From the NCBI GenBank assembly GCA_046485135.1, contig JAWOHN010000140.1:11282-75281 (forward strand): DNA of 64,000 nucleotides, in the 5' to 3' direction. Below the pieces are notes generated by a model, which saw only the letters and a list, made by a program, of their open reading frames with translations, was not told the DNA's origin and made no database searches. The stretch is from CAZAQS01 sp046485135. Lineage in GTDB: Bacteria; Chloroflexota; Anaerolineae; Anaerolineales; UBA4823. Positions 16,715 to 25,571 of the stretch are shown here, in pieces; position 1 is the first letter of the stretch, and the number at the start of each line of letters is the position of its first letter. The translations under genes and the position numbers were made by a program.

Positions 16715-19525
16715 TCAAGCAGAGGCCTCTGCGCGCCTCTTTTCCCCCATCAATTTCAACACGTGCTCTTGATCCAGCGGGATGCGGTCCACCCGCACGC
16801 CGATGGCATTATAGAGTGCATTCGTGATAGCAGGCACGGTTGGGATCAAAACGATCTCACCTACTCCCTTGGCGCCATATGGGCCATCCTGTGTTGGATG
16901 CTCAACAAAGAAAGTAGTGATCTCAGGAGTGAAGGTGATCGACGGGGTACGGTAGCGCGCCAGGCGATCGCTGATCACGATGCCTTCATGCAGCAGGAAA
17001 TCCTCCGATAGCGCTTGCCCAATTCCCATAATCGCGCCCCCCTCCACCTGGCCTTGCAAGCCCAATGGATTGATGGCGTAGCCGACATCGTTCGCGCTGA
17101 TCAGACGCAAGACTTTCACCTCACCCGTTAACGTGTTCACTTCGATTTCAGCGGCTTGAGCAGCAAAAGAAAAGGCAAAATGCATATCACCGCCCTGCCC
17201 GAGAGGTTTCGTAGCCGGCGCCCAGTAAGTGTACTCAACCTTCGGTGTGCGCCCATGAGCAATGATCAGGTCGGCAACCTCTCCAAAGGGAACTCTGCGA
17301 TCCTGAACCTGAGCCAACCCTTCAACGAATTCGACCGATTCGGGGGGCACATCGTAATGCTCAGCCAGCTCACTGGTCATCAAGTGCATTAAGGATTTGG
17401 TCGCATGCCTGACCGCGTTACCGGTAACGTATGTCTGTCGAGAGGCTGTGGTCGGTCCGCCATCAGGGGTCAAGTCGGTATCGGAAAGCAAAACGTGGAC
17501 TCGATCTGGATCAACTCCTAATTCCTCCGCAGCAATCAGTTGCAGCACAGTAGGCAACCCCTGGCCCAATTCGGCTGAGGAGGTGCGTACTTGAACGGTT
17601 CCATCAGGGTAAAGCTCTACCTCTGCGCCCGCTTTATCTGGCGCACCGCCTCCCAATCCAGTGTTTTTATACCCCACAGCAAAGCCCCAGGCCCTGATCA
17701 AATATGGGCTGTCCAAAACCGGTTTAGGTGTGAATGGATCCCCACCTGCCAAGCGCCGCATTTCGTGATCCACCTTCTCAATACATTCCAGCAAGCCAAC
17801 GCTGTGAGTCAAGGTCTGCCCGGTATTTGTGACACTGCCAACTTTCAAAGCGTTTTTCTTGCGCAGCTCGACGGGGTCCATATTTATTTTTTTCGCCAGC
17901 GCATCTACAAGGCTCTCCACTGCAAAAGCGGATTGCATGACGCCAAAGCCGCGAAATGCTCCTGCAGGTGGGTTATTGGTATACATGGCATAGCAATCTG
18001 CTTTGACATGGGGCGCTTCGTAGGGACCGGATGAGTGTGTGGTAGCACGGGTCATTACCTTCTCACCCAAAGAAGCATAAGCGCCGGTGTCCCCAAATAA
18101 TTCGGTCTCTACAGCTGTAAAGGCGCCATCCTTCTTCGCCCCAATTTTCACCCGCACCTGGGTGGCATGCCGTTTGGGATGAGCGATCAAACTCTCATGC
18201 CGGTCGTAGAGCAACTTGACCGGTTTTCCAGTGGCCTTTGTCAGCAAGGCAGCATGGATCTGTCCGGCAATGTCCTCCTTCCCACCAAAGCCTCCCCCCA
18301 TCAATTGCCCGATCACATGCACCTGGTCCTCCGGCACTGCCAGCGCTTTCGCTACTGAACTACGATCCGAGTAGGGAATTTGAGAACCAACATAGACTTC
18401 TATCCGGCCTTCCGTTGTCAGGCGGGTGATACTGCATTCAGGTTCCAGGAAGGCGTGATCGTGCATTGGGGTGTAATAGGTATGTTCAAGAATCACCTCG
18501 GCTTCTGAAAAACCCTCTTCGACATTACCTTTTTGGACTTTGATATGCTTGAGCATATTGCCGGATTTGTGCACCAGCGCCGCATCTGGTTGCTTGGCCT
18601 GGACTGGATCACTAACAACCGGCAGCTTCTCATATTCCACGTCAATCAGGTCCAAAGCTTCGCTGGCAATCTCCCGTGTATCGGCGGCAACAATCGCTAC
18701 CACATCCCCAACGTAACGGATTTGTTCGTTGACGCCCACCATGGTCGGCCAATCTGGGATGACCAGCCCGTGATTGTGTTCTCCTGGGATGTCCTCAGCG
18801 GTCAAGACGGCTCTTACGCCGACTAGCGCCCTGGCCTTGCTCGTGTCGATCCGTTTAACCATGGCTGAGGCCAGCATGGCCCGTTTGACCCGGGCATGGA
18901 GCATGCCTTCAAATTTCAGATCGTCGGTATACATGGCGCTGCCGGTCACTTTTGATACTGCGTCTGCACGGGGCTTAATTTTTCCAACCGATTTCAAAGG
19001 CCTGGATGAAGCAGAGATGTGTGGGTCTTCTACAGGGTCCCCGGTCTGCACGGCTTTTGCGGCTGCCTGAATGGCGTTGATAATGCTTGGGTAGCCTGCA
19101 CAGCGGCATAAAGTATCCTTTAGAGCATGTTTAATGTCCTGTGAGGAAGGGCTGGGATTCCTTTGCAGTAAGGCGTAGGAGGTCATGATTTGCCCAGGAA
19201 TACAGAAGCCACACTGGACCGCCCCATGTTTGACAAAAGCCTCTTGCAGGGGATGCAGCCTCATGGACCCATTGGATGACTCGGCCAACCCCTCAATGGT
19301 AAATATCGTCTTCCCATGGGCTTTGACGGCGGGATAGGTGCAGGAAAGCACCGGTTCGCCATCCAGGATCACCGTACAAGCACCGCATTCGGCCTCATTA
19401 CAGCCGATTTTGGTACCGGTTAAGTTAAGCCGTTCTCTTAGGAGAGAAGAAAGCATCTCGCCCGGCAGCGGGGGCAGACTGACGGCTTTCCCATTGACAG
19501 TAAATTCAATATTTTTATCACTCAT
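16715..19525 (-). CDS. molybdenum hydroxylase, fused [2Fe-2S] and molybdopterin subunits (xanthine dehydrogenase family)
   Basis: The 936-residue protein fuses two usually separate subunits. Residues 1-160 hold two [2Fe-2S] clusters: Cys42, Cys47, Cys50, Cys62 (plant-type) and Cys105, Cys108, Cys140, Cys142. From about residue 180 the molybdopterin domain follows, with GGGFGGKED and the catalytic Glu890 in GAKGVGE. The fusion resembles E. coli XdhD (YgfN) and selenium-dependent hydroxylases. Such enzymes hydroxylate purines or N-heterocycles, passing electrons through the iron-sulphur centres to a FAD subunit, here encoded next door. Association with a nucleoside transporter suggests xanthine or hypoxanthine as substrate, but aldehydes or nicotinate are possible. 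The start is 11 bases after the FAD-subunit stop. Confidence 0.92.
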   Translation of the reverse strand: MSDKNIEFTVNGKAVSLPPLPGEMLSSLLRERLNLTGTKIGCNEAECGACTVILDGEPVLSCTYPAVKAHGKTIFTIEGLAESSNGSMRLHPLQEAFVKHGAVQCGFCIPGQIMTSYALLQRNPSPSSQDIKHALKDTLCRCAGYPSIINAIQAAAKAVQTGDPVEDPHISASSRPLKSVGKIKPRADAVSKVTGSAMYTDDLKFEGMLHARVKRAMLASAMVKRIDTSKARALVGVRAVLTAEDIPGEHNHGLVIPDWPTMVGVNEQIRYVGDVVAIVAADTREIASEALDLIDVEYEKLPVVSDPVQAKQPDAALVHKSGNMLKHIKVQKGNVEEGFSEAEVILEHTYYTPMHDHAFLEPECSITRLTTEGRIEVYVGSQIPYSDRSSVAKALAVPEDQVHVIGQLMGGGFGGKEDIAGQIHAALLTKATGKPVKLLYDRHESLIAHPKRHATQVRVKIGAKKDGAFTAVETELFGDTGAYASLGEKVMTRATTHSSGPYEAPHVKADCYAMYTNNPPAGAFRGFGVMQSAFAVESLVDALAKKINMDPVELRKKNALKVGSVTNTGQTLTHSVGLLECIEKVDHEMRRLAGGDPFTPKPVLDSPYLIRAWGFAVGYKNTGLGGGAPDKAGAEVELYPDGTVQVRTSSAELGQGLPTVLQLIAAEELGVDPDRVHVLLSDTDLTPDGGPTTASRQTYVTGNAVRHATKSLMHLMTSELAEHYDVPPESVEFVEGLAQVQDRRVPFGEVADLIIAHGRTPKVEYTYWAPATKPLGQGGDMHFAFSFAAQAAEIEVNTLTGEVKVLRLISANDVGYAINPLGLQGQVEGGAIMGIGQALSEDFLLHEGIVISDRLARYRTPSITFTPEITTFFVEHPTQDGPYGAKGVGEIVLIPTVPAITNALYNAIGVRVDRIPLDQEHVLKLMGEKRRAEASA

Positions 19526-19536
19526 CTTTCACCAAC

Positions 19537-20409
19537 CTATTCAGCCCGTTTCCAGGCTTTTTGAACTACATCTACCAATAAGAACCCAGCCAGGTGATAG
19601 CGATATTCTGCCGTTGCCCTTCTGGGACTCGTTCTGAAACGAACTGTTTCATCCAGGATTTGCTTTGCGCAGTTGAGGTGATCTTCAGAAAGGGATTTTC
19701 CTTTTAAAAACTCTTCGACCGCCGGGGCTCTTTGCGGAGTGGGGCCTGAGGGGCCAATGGAAATTCGAATGTCCTGGATTGCCACAGCATCCCTCTCAAG
19801 CCATACAGCCATATTGATGATCGGCAAGGCAACGCCTTGAGGACGCATTACCCGGCTGAAAGCTGAGGCCTGGTGGTCTTTACGAGCAGGCAGGTAGAAA
19901 CCACATAATATCTCCTTACCTGACTCGAGGACGGAAACGCCAGGGCCAACAAAAAGATTCAATAAAGGCTCGTGGCGAAGCCCATTCTTACCAGCAATCT
20001 CAGCTACTGCATCCATGGCGACCAGTGAAATCATCCCATCTGCGGCGGGCAAGGCATGGGCCACATTTCCTCCCAAGGTAGCCGTGTTCCGTACCTGAGG
20101 ACCTCCGATTAAATTGCATGCTTCGGTCACTGCCTGGGCATGAAAGCCTACCAGGGGGGATTCCACAATTTTATTGATAGGAACTGCAGCCCCGATGAAT
20201 AAGCGGTCATCACGTTCTTCGATCAATGTAAGCTCAGGGATTTGGGTAAGATCCACCAGCGTATGAACAGCAGGCTTCAACCCTTGCTGTACTTCTAACA
20301 AGAGATCGGTCCCTCCCCCGATGGGCAATGCGGGCTGAGGCGAAGAGGCCAGAACAGCCAGCGCATCTTCAATCGATTCAGCAATATGATACTTGGACCA
20401 AGTATTCAT
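19537..20409 (-). CDS. FAD-binding subunit of the molybdenum hydroxylase
   Basis: I set the start at 20409, where MNTWSKYHI begins the conserved fold; an open frame extends further upstream, but GGAG lies before this ATG (spacing about 11 bases, a little long). The 290-residue product has the two FAD loops of the CoxM/XdhB family, IGGGTDLLL (near residue 32) and ATLGGNVAHALPAAD (about residues 110-124), and a C-terminal CO-dehydrogenase-flavoprotein-like domain with RTSPRRATAEYR. It accepts electrons from the iron-sulphur clusters of the fused subunit and passes them to NAD or another acceptor. It sits between the transporter ATPase and the catalytic subunit on one transcript. Confidence 0.92.
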   Translation of the reverse strand: MNTWSKYHIAESIEDALAVLASSPQPALPIGGGTDLLLEVQQGLKPAVHTLVDLTQIPELTLIEERDDRLFIGAAVPINKIVESPLVGFHAQAVTEACNLIGGPQVRNTATLGGNVAHALPAADGMISLVAMDAVAEIAGKNGLRHEPLLNLFVGPGVSVLESGKEILCGFYLPARKDHQASAFSRVMRPQGVALPIINMAVWLERDAVAIQDIRISIGPSGPTPQRAPAVEEFLKGKSLSEDHLNCAKQILDETVRFRTSPRRATAEYRYHLAGFLLVDVVQKAWKRAE

Positions 20410-20516
20410 AAGATCGGTGTCTCCTTCTGATAGCGGCACTTTTCGACGGGCTCGCAGACCCGACGCCGGTGAGGCCACCGACCACTTACCGTGGTATTTG
20501 GGGATGTAAAGGGTAC

Positions 20517-22064
20517 TTACTGACCTTCTGGGGTCACACCAGCCATCATCAGACCTAATTCTTCTACCTTGGCGGCTTTTCTATCCACGATCCCCACAAT
20601 TTTACCTTCATATATTACCGCAATCCGGTCGGATAAAGCCAGGATTTCATCTAGGTCTTCGGAGATAAGGACAGTAGCTGTCCCAGTATCACGCTGTTCC
20701 AATAAGCACTTGTGAATGTATTCGCTCGCACCAATATCCACACCTCGCGTGGGTTGGGAGGCGATTAAGACTTTTGGTTTGCGCGAAAGCTCGCGGGCAA
20801 GAATCAGTTTTTGAATATTTCCACCAGAGAGATTCTTGATCGGGGTTTCCAAACTGGGTGTTTTGACGTTGAAAGCTTTCACCATCTTATCGGTTTCAAG
20901 TTGAATATTCTTGAAGTTGAAAAAGGTGGCTTTAGAATAAGGGGCTTTACCATGATCCTGGAGGATAAAATTATCAGCCACGCTGAAATCTTTGATGACC
21001 CCTTCGCGCATCCGTTCTTCCGGAATATAGGATTGTCCGGCTGCTATCCGGGCAGCTGGAGAAGCGTGGGTCACATCCTTACCTCCTAACAAGACTTTAC
21101 CTACCTTAACGTGTCGTAGGCCCGCCAAAGCTTCTGCCAGTTCGCGCTGCCCATTCCCAGATACCCCTGCCAGACCCAGGATTTCTCCAGAATACACATC
21201 TAATGTGAGCCCTCGTATGGCATCGCTGCCCTGGTCACCCACTACATGCAAGTCCTGAATTTTCAGGCGGGATTCGCCCTTCTTGGGCGGCTGGATTTCA
21301 TATTGCAGGATAATCGGACGTCCCACCATCATTTGGGCTAGCTCAGGCTTGGTTACATCACTGGTTTTGCACTCACCCACCACCTGCCCATCTCGCAAGA
21401 CAGTCACCCGGTTGCTGATCGCCAACACTTCGTGCAGCTTATGCGAGATAAAAATCAGACCGTGACCATCACTGGCCATCTGTCGAAATGTGCCAAACAA
21501 ATCGTCGACTTCTTGGGGAGTGAGCACGGCAGTTGGCTCATCCAGGACCATCAAAGCTGCTCCCCGATAGAGCGCCTTGAGAATCTCAATACGTTGTTGT
21601 TCCCCTACCGCCAATTGCCACACATACGCACGCGGATTTACTTTGAGGCCATATTGTTTGCACAAGTGAACGATTCGTTTCTCAACCTGATCCAAATCCA
21701 GGATCATCCCACGTGAAGATTTCAACCCCAAGGCAACATTCTCAACTACAGTCAAGGATGGGACCAGCATAAAGTGCTGGTGGATCATGCCGATACCAGC
21801 TTCAATCGCGTCCTGGGGAGAGTGAAAAATTTGTGGCTGCCCATTGATAAGGATTTGACCTTCATCCGGGTGGTAAAGTCCGAAAAGCTGACGAACAAGG
21901 GTGCTCTTTCCAGCCCCGTTCTCACCGAGCAAGGCATGAATTTCTCCAGCTTTTACATCAAAATCCACATGATCGTTAGCTAATACGCCCGGAAAACGCT
22001 TAACAATCCCGACCATCTTCATTTCTTCGATGCGTGGTTTCCCGGTAGGCAGCAAATTGCTCAT
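20517..22064 (-). CDS. nucleoside/sugar ABC transporter ATPase, two nucleotide-binding domains
   Basis: The product (515 residues from the ATG at 22064; an in-frame TTG at 22088 would add eight) contains two tandem ABC ATPase domains. The first has GENGAGKST and a Q-loop in GMIHQHFMLVPSLTV; the second has a degenerate Walker A (SGNGQRELA), signature LSGGNIQKL and the switch region. This is the RbsA/YufO/NupO arrangement. The QHFMLVPSLTV form and partner genes assign it to the BMP-dependent nucleoside importer group. It drives the two permeases at 23294-25373. A 16-bp hairpin lies in front of it, between the binding-protein gene and this one. Confidence 0.93.
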   Translation of the reverse strand: MSNLLPTGKPRIEEMKMVGIVKRFPGVLANDHVDFDVKAGEIHALLGENGAGKSTLVRQLFGLYHPDEGQILINGQPQIFHSPQDAIEAGIGMIHQHFMLVPSLTVVENVALGLKSSRGMILDLDQVEKRIVHLCKQYGLKVNPRAYVWQLAVGEQQRIEILKALYRGAALMVLDEPTAVLTPQEVDDLFGTFRQMASDGHGLIFISHKLHEVLAISNRVTVLRDGQVVGECKTSDVTKPELAQMMVGRPIILQYEIQPPKKGESRLKIQDLHVVGDQGSDAIRGLTLDVYSGEILGLAGVSGNGQRELAEALAGLRHVKVGKVLLGGKDVTHASPAARIAAGQSYIPEERMREGVIKDFSVADNFILQDHGKAPYSKATFFNFKNIQLETDKMVKAFNVKTPSLETPIKNLSGGNIQKLILARELSRKPKVLIASQPTRGVDIGASEYIHKCLLEQRDTGTATVLISEDLDEILALSDRIAVIYEGKIVGIVDRKAAKVEELGLMMAGVTPEGQ

Positions 22065-22105
22065 TTTACCCGTACCATTTTCTTCCAAAGTCGATTATTC
22101 GTGGA

Positions 22106-22141
22106 TTAGCAGCCGGCTGATTGTCATCAGCCGGCTGCTAA
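22106..22141. terminator. hairpin between binding-protein and ATPase genes
   Basis: A perfect 16-bp inverted repeat (22106-22121 and 22126-22141) with a 4-base loop lies between the BMP lipoprotein stop and the ATPase start. No T-run follows on the transcribed strand, so it is more likely a message stabiliser or partial attenuator that raises binding-protein levels than a complete terminator. The core AGCCGGCTG also occurs in the terminator at 16662-16702. Confidence 0.65.
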
Positions 22142-22153
22142 CTGAGCATACTA

Positions 22154-23206
22154 CTAATACGGTAAAGGATCGATCTCGCCGTCCATAATGCCTTGGATAG
22201 CATCTGCGGCAGCCGCTTTGATCTCATCGGCCACAGGGACAGCATCATTGTATTTCAACACCAGGCCTTCATTCTTGAAGGTCAAGGTATAGGCCTTGCC
22301 GCCCAAGACGCCTTTGCTGGCGCTGTCGATGATGTCCTTAATAATACCGGTCCAGTCAAAGATCTGGCTGGCGACTACGGTCTCCGGCGCAATTGGGGAT
22401 TGGTCCCACTGGGTACCAAACCAATAAGCACCGTTGTCCTTGGCCACACCAATGGCTCCGACCACAGACTGGGAAGATCCGGTTAGCATATCTGCTCCGG
22501 CAGAAATATGCGTATTCGCCGCAGCTGCCATCAGAGAAACATCCGAGAATGAACCCGTGTAGGTGATGTTGACTGTGACGTCAGGGCGGGCGTACTTAGC
22601 CCCATGAGCAAACCCATCGACATACAACTTGGCATCGCCAGCCTCTACCGGACCGGCTATACCGAGCACACCACTTTCTGACATGAGTGCAGCGATGACG
22701 CCCATCACAAAGCCGCCCTCTTGAGCTTCAGCCTGGTAAGCATGCACATTCGTCACACCTTGGGCCTGGAAGGTATCCAGGGATGTGCCCCATGCAAAAG
22801 CAGTCTCAGGAAAATCGGGAGCAATCTGAGCCAGGGAAGTGCCGTATTGAGAACCATGCGCAAAAACAATGTCGTAGCCAGTTGCAGCATAGTCGCGGAT
22901 GGCAGCAGCCGCATCTGGGACATTAAACATACCTTCAGAGAAGGCGATTTCCATGTTACCTTCACCACCCATCTCTTCCTGCACTATTTTTAGCCCTTCA
23001 TAGAAGGACTGGCTAAAGGCATAATCTGTAATCGAGCTGGGCATAATCACAGCGACTTTCAAGGGTTCAGCGGGCGCCGGTTCTTGCGGAGCTGGCTCTT
23101 GAGGGGCAGGCTCCTGTGGGGCGGGCGTAGCGGCTGGCGCACATGCACTTACAAAAAAGGCTAGGAGCAGAAACAGAACACCTACTTGGAAAACTTTGGT
23201 TTTCAT
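22154..23206 (-). CDS. BMP/PnrA-family nucleoside-binding lipoprotein
   Basis: The 350-residue product has a lipoprotein signal ending in VSAC (Cys22), followed by a linker with three tandem APQEP repeats and a fourth variant (residues about 30-48). The mature domain, KVAVIMPSSITDYAFSQSF onwards with GYDIVFAHGSQY and the Asp/Asn pocket positions, matches the basic membrane protein family, whose members such as PnrA bind purine nucleosides. Its partners are the double-domain ATPase and two permeases. Lipid-anchored outside the cell membrane, it delivers substrate to the permeases. Some relatives bind other small ligands (autoinducers, riboflavin), but the neighbouring molybdenum hydroxylase favours purines. 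Confidence 0.92.
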   Translation of the reverse strand: MKTKVFQVGVLFLLLAFFVSACAPAATPAPQEPAPQEPAPQEPAPAEPLKVAVIMPSSITDYAFSQSFYEGLKIVQEEMGGEGNMEIAFSEGMFNVPDAAAAIRDYAATGYDIVFAHGSQYGTSLAQIAPDFPETAFAWGTSLDTFQAQGVTNVHAYQAEAQEGGFVMGVIAALMSESGVLGIAGPVEAGDAKLYVDGFAHGAKYARPDVTVNITYTGSFSDVSLMAAAANTHISAGADMLTGSSQSVVGAIGVAKDNGAYWFGTQWDQSPIAPETVVASQIFDWTGIIKDIIDSASKGVLGGKAYTLTFKNEGLVLKYNDAVPVADEIKAAAADAIQGIMDGEIDPLPY

Positions 23207-23293
23207 AATTATTATCCTCCGAAATGTTTTGAAAGAGCGATTGTGAAACTTATTATCATTGCCGAGTCAATTGTCTTTAGCGCCTCCTTATTC

Positions 23294-24229
23294 CTAGTTT
23301 TCACCACGGTTAAATGCTTTGGTGAGCGCAGCCGGTGCTCTGGTCCGGTTAACGGCAAACGCCAGAGCGAGAATTGTCAGTATGTAAGGCATCATGACAG
23401 CAATATCCGAGGGAATCTGAATACCCAAAACTTGAATCCATAACTGCAAAGCGTTTACCATACTGAATAGAAGGGCTCCAGCCAGTACACCCCAAGGACG
23501 CCATCCGCCAAAATAAACCAATGCAACCGCAATAAAACCAATTCCGCTGGTCATATTTTCTTGGAACAGATTGATCAGCGCCAGAGAAAGGGAGGCGCCT
23601 GCGATACCAGCTAAAATGCCACCAATGGAAACGGTTGTATAGCGGACAAGGTTGACATTTACGCCCAAAGAATCTGCCGATTCAGGGTTTTGACCAACAG
23701 CTCTGACCGACAGACCAAAAGTGGTTTTGTCGAGCACAAAATTAGCCACAGGTACCAACAGAAATGCAAAATAAACCATAATATTGTGGTTGAATAGCAC
23801 TTCGCCTAAATAAGGGATATCCGCCAAAAGAGGAATCCTGATCGGTTGAAAACCCGAGATTGACTCTACCCGACCTTGTAACATTGTTTTGAAAAGCAAG
23901 GTGGAAAGGCCCAATCCAAACAAATGTAAGCCAATCCCGCTAATACCTTGGGTAGCTTGCAGAGTAACACTGACAAAAGCCATCATCAAACCCATGAGCA
24001 GACCCACAAAGGCAGCAGCCAGCAAACCAATCCAAAGATTCCCGGTCGTGACACCCATATAGAACCCACTTAAGGCTCCCATGAGCATAATCCCTTCAAC
24101 ACCCAGGTTCAAAACGCCCGATCTTTGCGAGAAGGTCTCCCCAATAGCTGCGTACAGATAGGGAGTCGCCAGGCGGATTCCCGTCCCCAAAATCCCTAAA
24201 AGCACAGTAAGAGAGAAAAGATCACTCAT
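23294..24229 (-). CDS. ABC transporter permease (NupQ/YufQ-like)
   Basis: The 311-residue membrane protein has eight to ten hydrophobic helices and the conserved LNLGVEGIMLMGALSG near its N-terminus, then SVRAVGQNPESADSLGVNV (about residues 183-201), the coupling loop contacting the ATPase. This is the second permease of BMP-dependent nucleoside importers. It overlaps the other permease gene by eight bases, so their translation is coupled, in keeping with an obligate heterodimer. Confidence 0.92.
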   Translation of the reverse strand: MSDLFSLTVLLGILGTGIRLATPYLYAAIGETFSQRSGVLNLGVEGIMLMGALSGFYMGVTTGNLWIGLLAAAFVGLLMGLMMAFVSVTLQATQGISGIGLHLFGLGLSTLLFKTMLQGRVESISGFQPIRIPLLADIPYLGEVLFNHNIMVYFAFLLVPVANFVLDKTTFGLSVRAVGQNPESADSLGVNVNLVRYTTVSIGGILAGIAGASLSLALINLFQENMTSGIGFIAVALVYFGGWRPWGVLAGALLFSMVNALQLWIQVLGIQIPSDIAVMMPYILTILALAFAVNRTRAPAALTKAFNRGEN

Positions 24230-25373
24230 TCATTTCTCTCCTGCGGGCACGTCGCCGGGCCCATATTTCGCTACTCACTACAAACAGAACAACCAATCCC
24301 ATCAAAGCCATGATCATAGCTGAAGGCACCTGTACAGCCCGCTGCATCCGGTCACCACCCACCAGCAGGCCGCCAAACAATACCGAGGCCGGGATCAGAC
24401 CTAATGGATGCAGTTTACCAAACAAGGCTGCCACAATTCCAGAGAAACCGTACCCACCAGACATTCCTTCTACCATGCGGTGTTGGATACCCAGCACTTC
24501 AATCCCACCGGCTAACCCGGCAAAAGCCCCACCCAGAACAAGCGCCAGGGCTTGAAAGACCGGCACTTGAATACCTGCATAGCGTGATGCCAAGGCATTT
24601 AAACCTACGGCCCTGATGCGATAGCCTGTGGTCGTGCGCCATAAGAAAATGTAGACCAGAACTGCCAATATCACCGCCAGGATAGCGCCAGAATGCAGCA
24701 AAGTGCGCGGGATCAAACGCGGCAACCATACTTGCGCCGGCAATAAGGCAGACTGAGCAATCCGAGTTCCCCTTTCGATCTCCTCCGGGTCAATCATCGG
24801 ACCGCGCAACAGGTAATTCGCCAGTTGTAAGGCAATCGCGTTCATCATAACCGTGCTAAGAATTTCGTTCACCCCCACCCTGGCTTTCAATACACCGGGG
24901 ATGCCTCCCCAGACAGCTCCGGCCAAAGTGGCGCCCAGCATGCAGGCTGGTAAGAGGATCCAGCCAGAAACAGTGGGAAAACCAACCGCCAGGGCTGTGG
25001 CTGCCAAACCCCCGACCAGGATTTGGCCCTCTCCCCCAATATTGATCACCCCGCCCCGGAAAGCAATGGTCACGCCCAGCCCTACCAATAGCAAGGGAGT
25101 AGCTTTGACGAGCGTTTGGGTAAAACCCGACATGTTCCCAAATGCTCCTTGGACCATGGCCCCATAAGCTTCCCAGGGGTTGACCCCTAAGGCGAGCAGC
25201 ATCCCAGCTCCCACTAATAACGCAAGAGGCACTGCAATAAGGGGAAGCAGTGCCTCAAATGTGCGGCTTAACAGGCGTTTGTACTCCGGGCGGATATTCG
25301 CGAAAGGTCTCTTAATGGAGAATTGCTTTTTTGATGTATCTTGATTGATATCCACGGTTGGTTTATTGTTCAA
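24222..25373 (-). CDS. ABC transporter permease (NupP/YufP-like)
   Basis: The 383-residue protein has an N-terminal cytoplasmic stretch of about 35 residues, then about nine hydrophobic helices. The GGVINIGGEGQILVGG block (about residues 106-121) and YRIRAVGLNALASRYAGI coupling loop are typical of the first permease in BMP-dependent importers. The start is a TTG at 25373 with no clear ribosome-binding site; an in-frame GTG further down is an alternative, so the first few residues are uncertain. It is the first gene of the array running through the second permease, binding protein, ATPase, FAD subunit and molybdenum hydroxylase. Confidence 0.9.
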   Translation of the reverse strand: MNNKPTVDINQDTSKKQFSIKRPFANIRPEYKRLLSRTFEALLPLIAVPLALLVGAGMLLALGVNPWEAYGAMVQGAFGNMSGFTQTLVKATPLLLVGLGVTIAFRGGVINIGGEGQILVGGLAATALAVGFPTVSGWILLPACMLGATLAGAVWGGIPGVLKARVGVNEILSTVMMNAIALQLANYLLRGPMIDPEEIERGTRIAQSALLPAQVWLPRLIPRTLLHSGAILAVILAVLVYIFLWRTTTGYRIRAVGLNALASRYAGIQVPVFQALALVLGGAFAGLAGGIEVLGIQHRMVEGMSGGYGFSGIVAALFGKLHPLGLIPASVLFGGLLVGGDRMQRAVQVPSAMIMALMGLVVLFVVSSEIWARRRARRREMNE

Positions 25374-25423
25374 TCTGCGCTGATCCGATTATGGTATTTG
25401 GGTAAAAACCTTCGCAAGCCTCT

Positions 25424-25440
25424 ATTGTCGGACAATTATA
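25424..25440 (-). promoter_or_regulatory. -10 element and palindromic operator of the nucleoside-transport operon
   Basis: On the minus strand a TATAAT (25435-25440) lies about 60 bases before the first permease gene. It overlaps a perfect 13-base palindrome at 25424-25436, ATTGTC-G-GACAAT. The inner part fits the T-n-GT...AC-n-A pattern of FadR-type GntR operators. Another GACAAT occurs at 25483-25488. No good -35 is visible, consistent with an activated or weak promoter. No regulator gene is adjacent. Confidence 0.45.
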
Positions 25441-25571
25441 TAGGATTATTATTTATCCGGCTATATCTAAAAGTGGTTAAATGACAATTGACATCCGCTC
25501 GTATTACATTTTTCGACACTATCGAATAAAGATCGGCATTCATCTGGCAAAGTAATAAATCCTGATACCCA

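Noticed and set aside
17591..18034. 147-codon open frame antisense to the molybdenum hydroxylase
   Set aside because: Shadow of a conserved coding region; no recognisable protein character.
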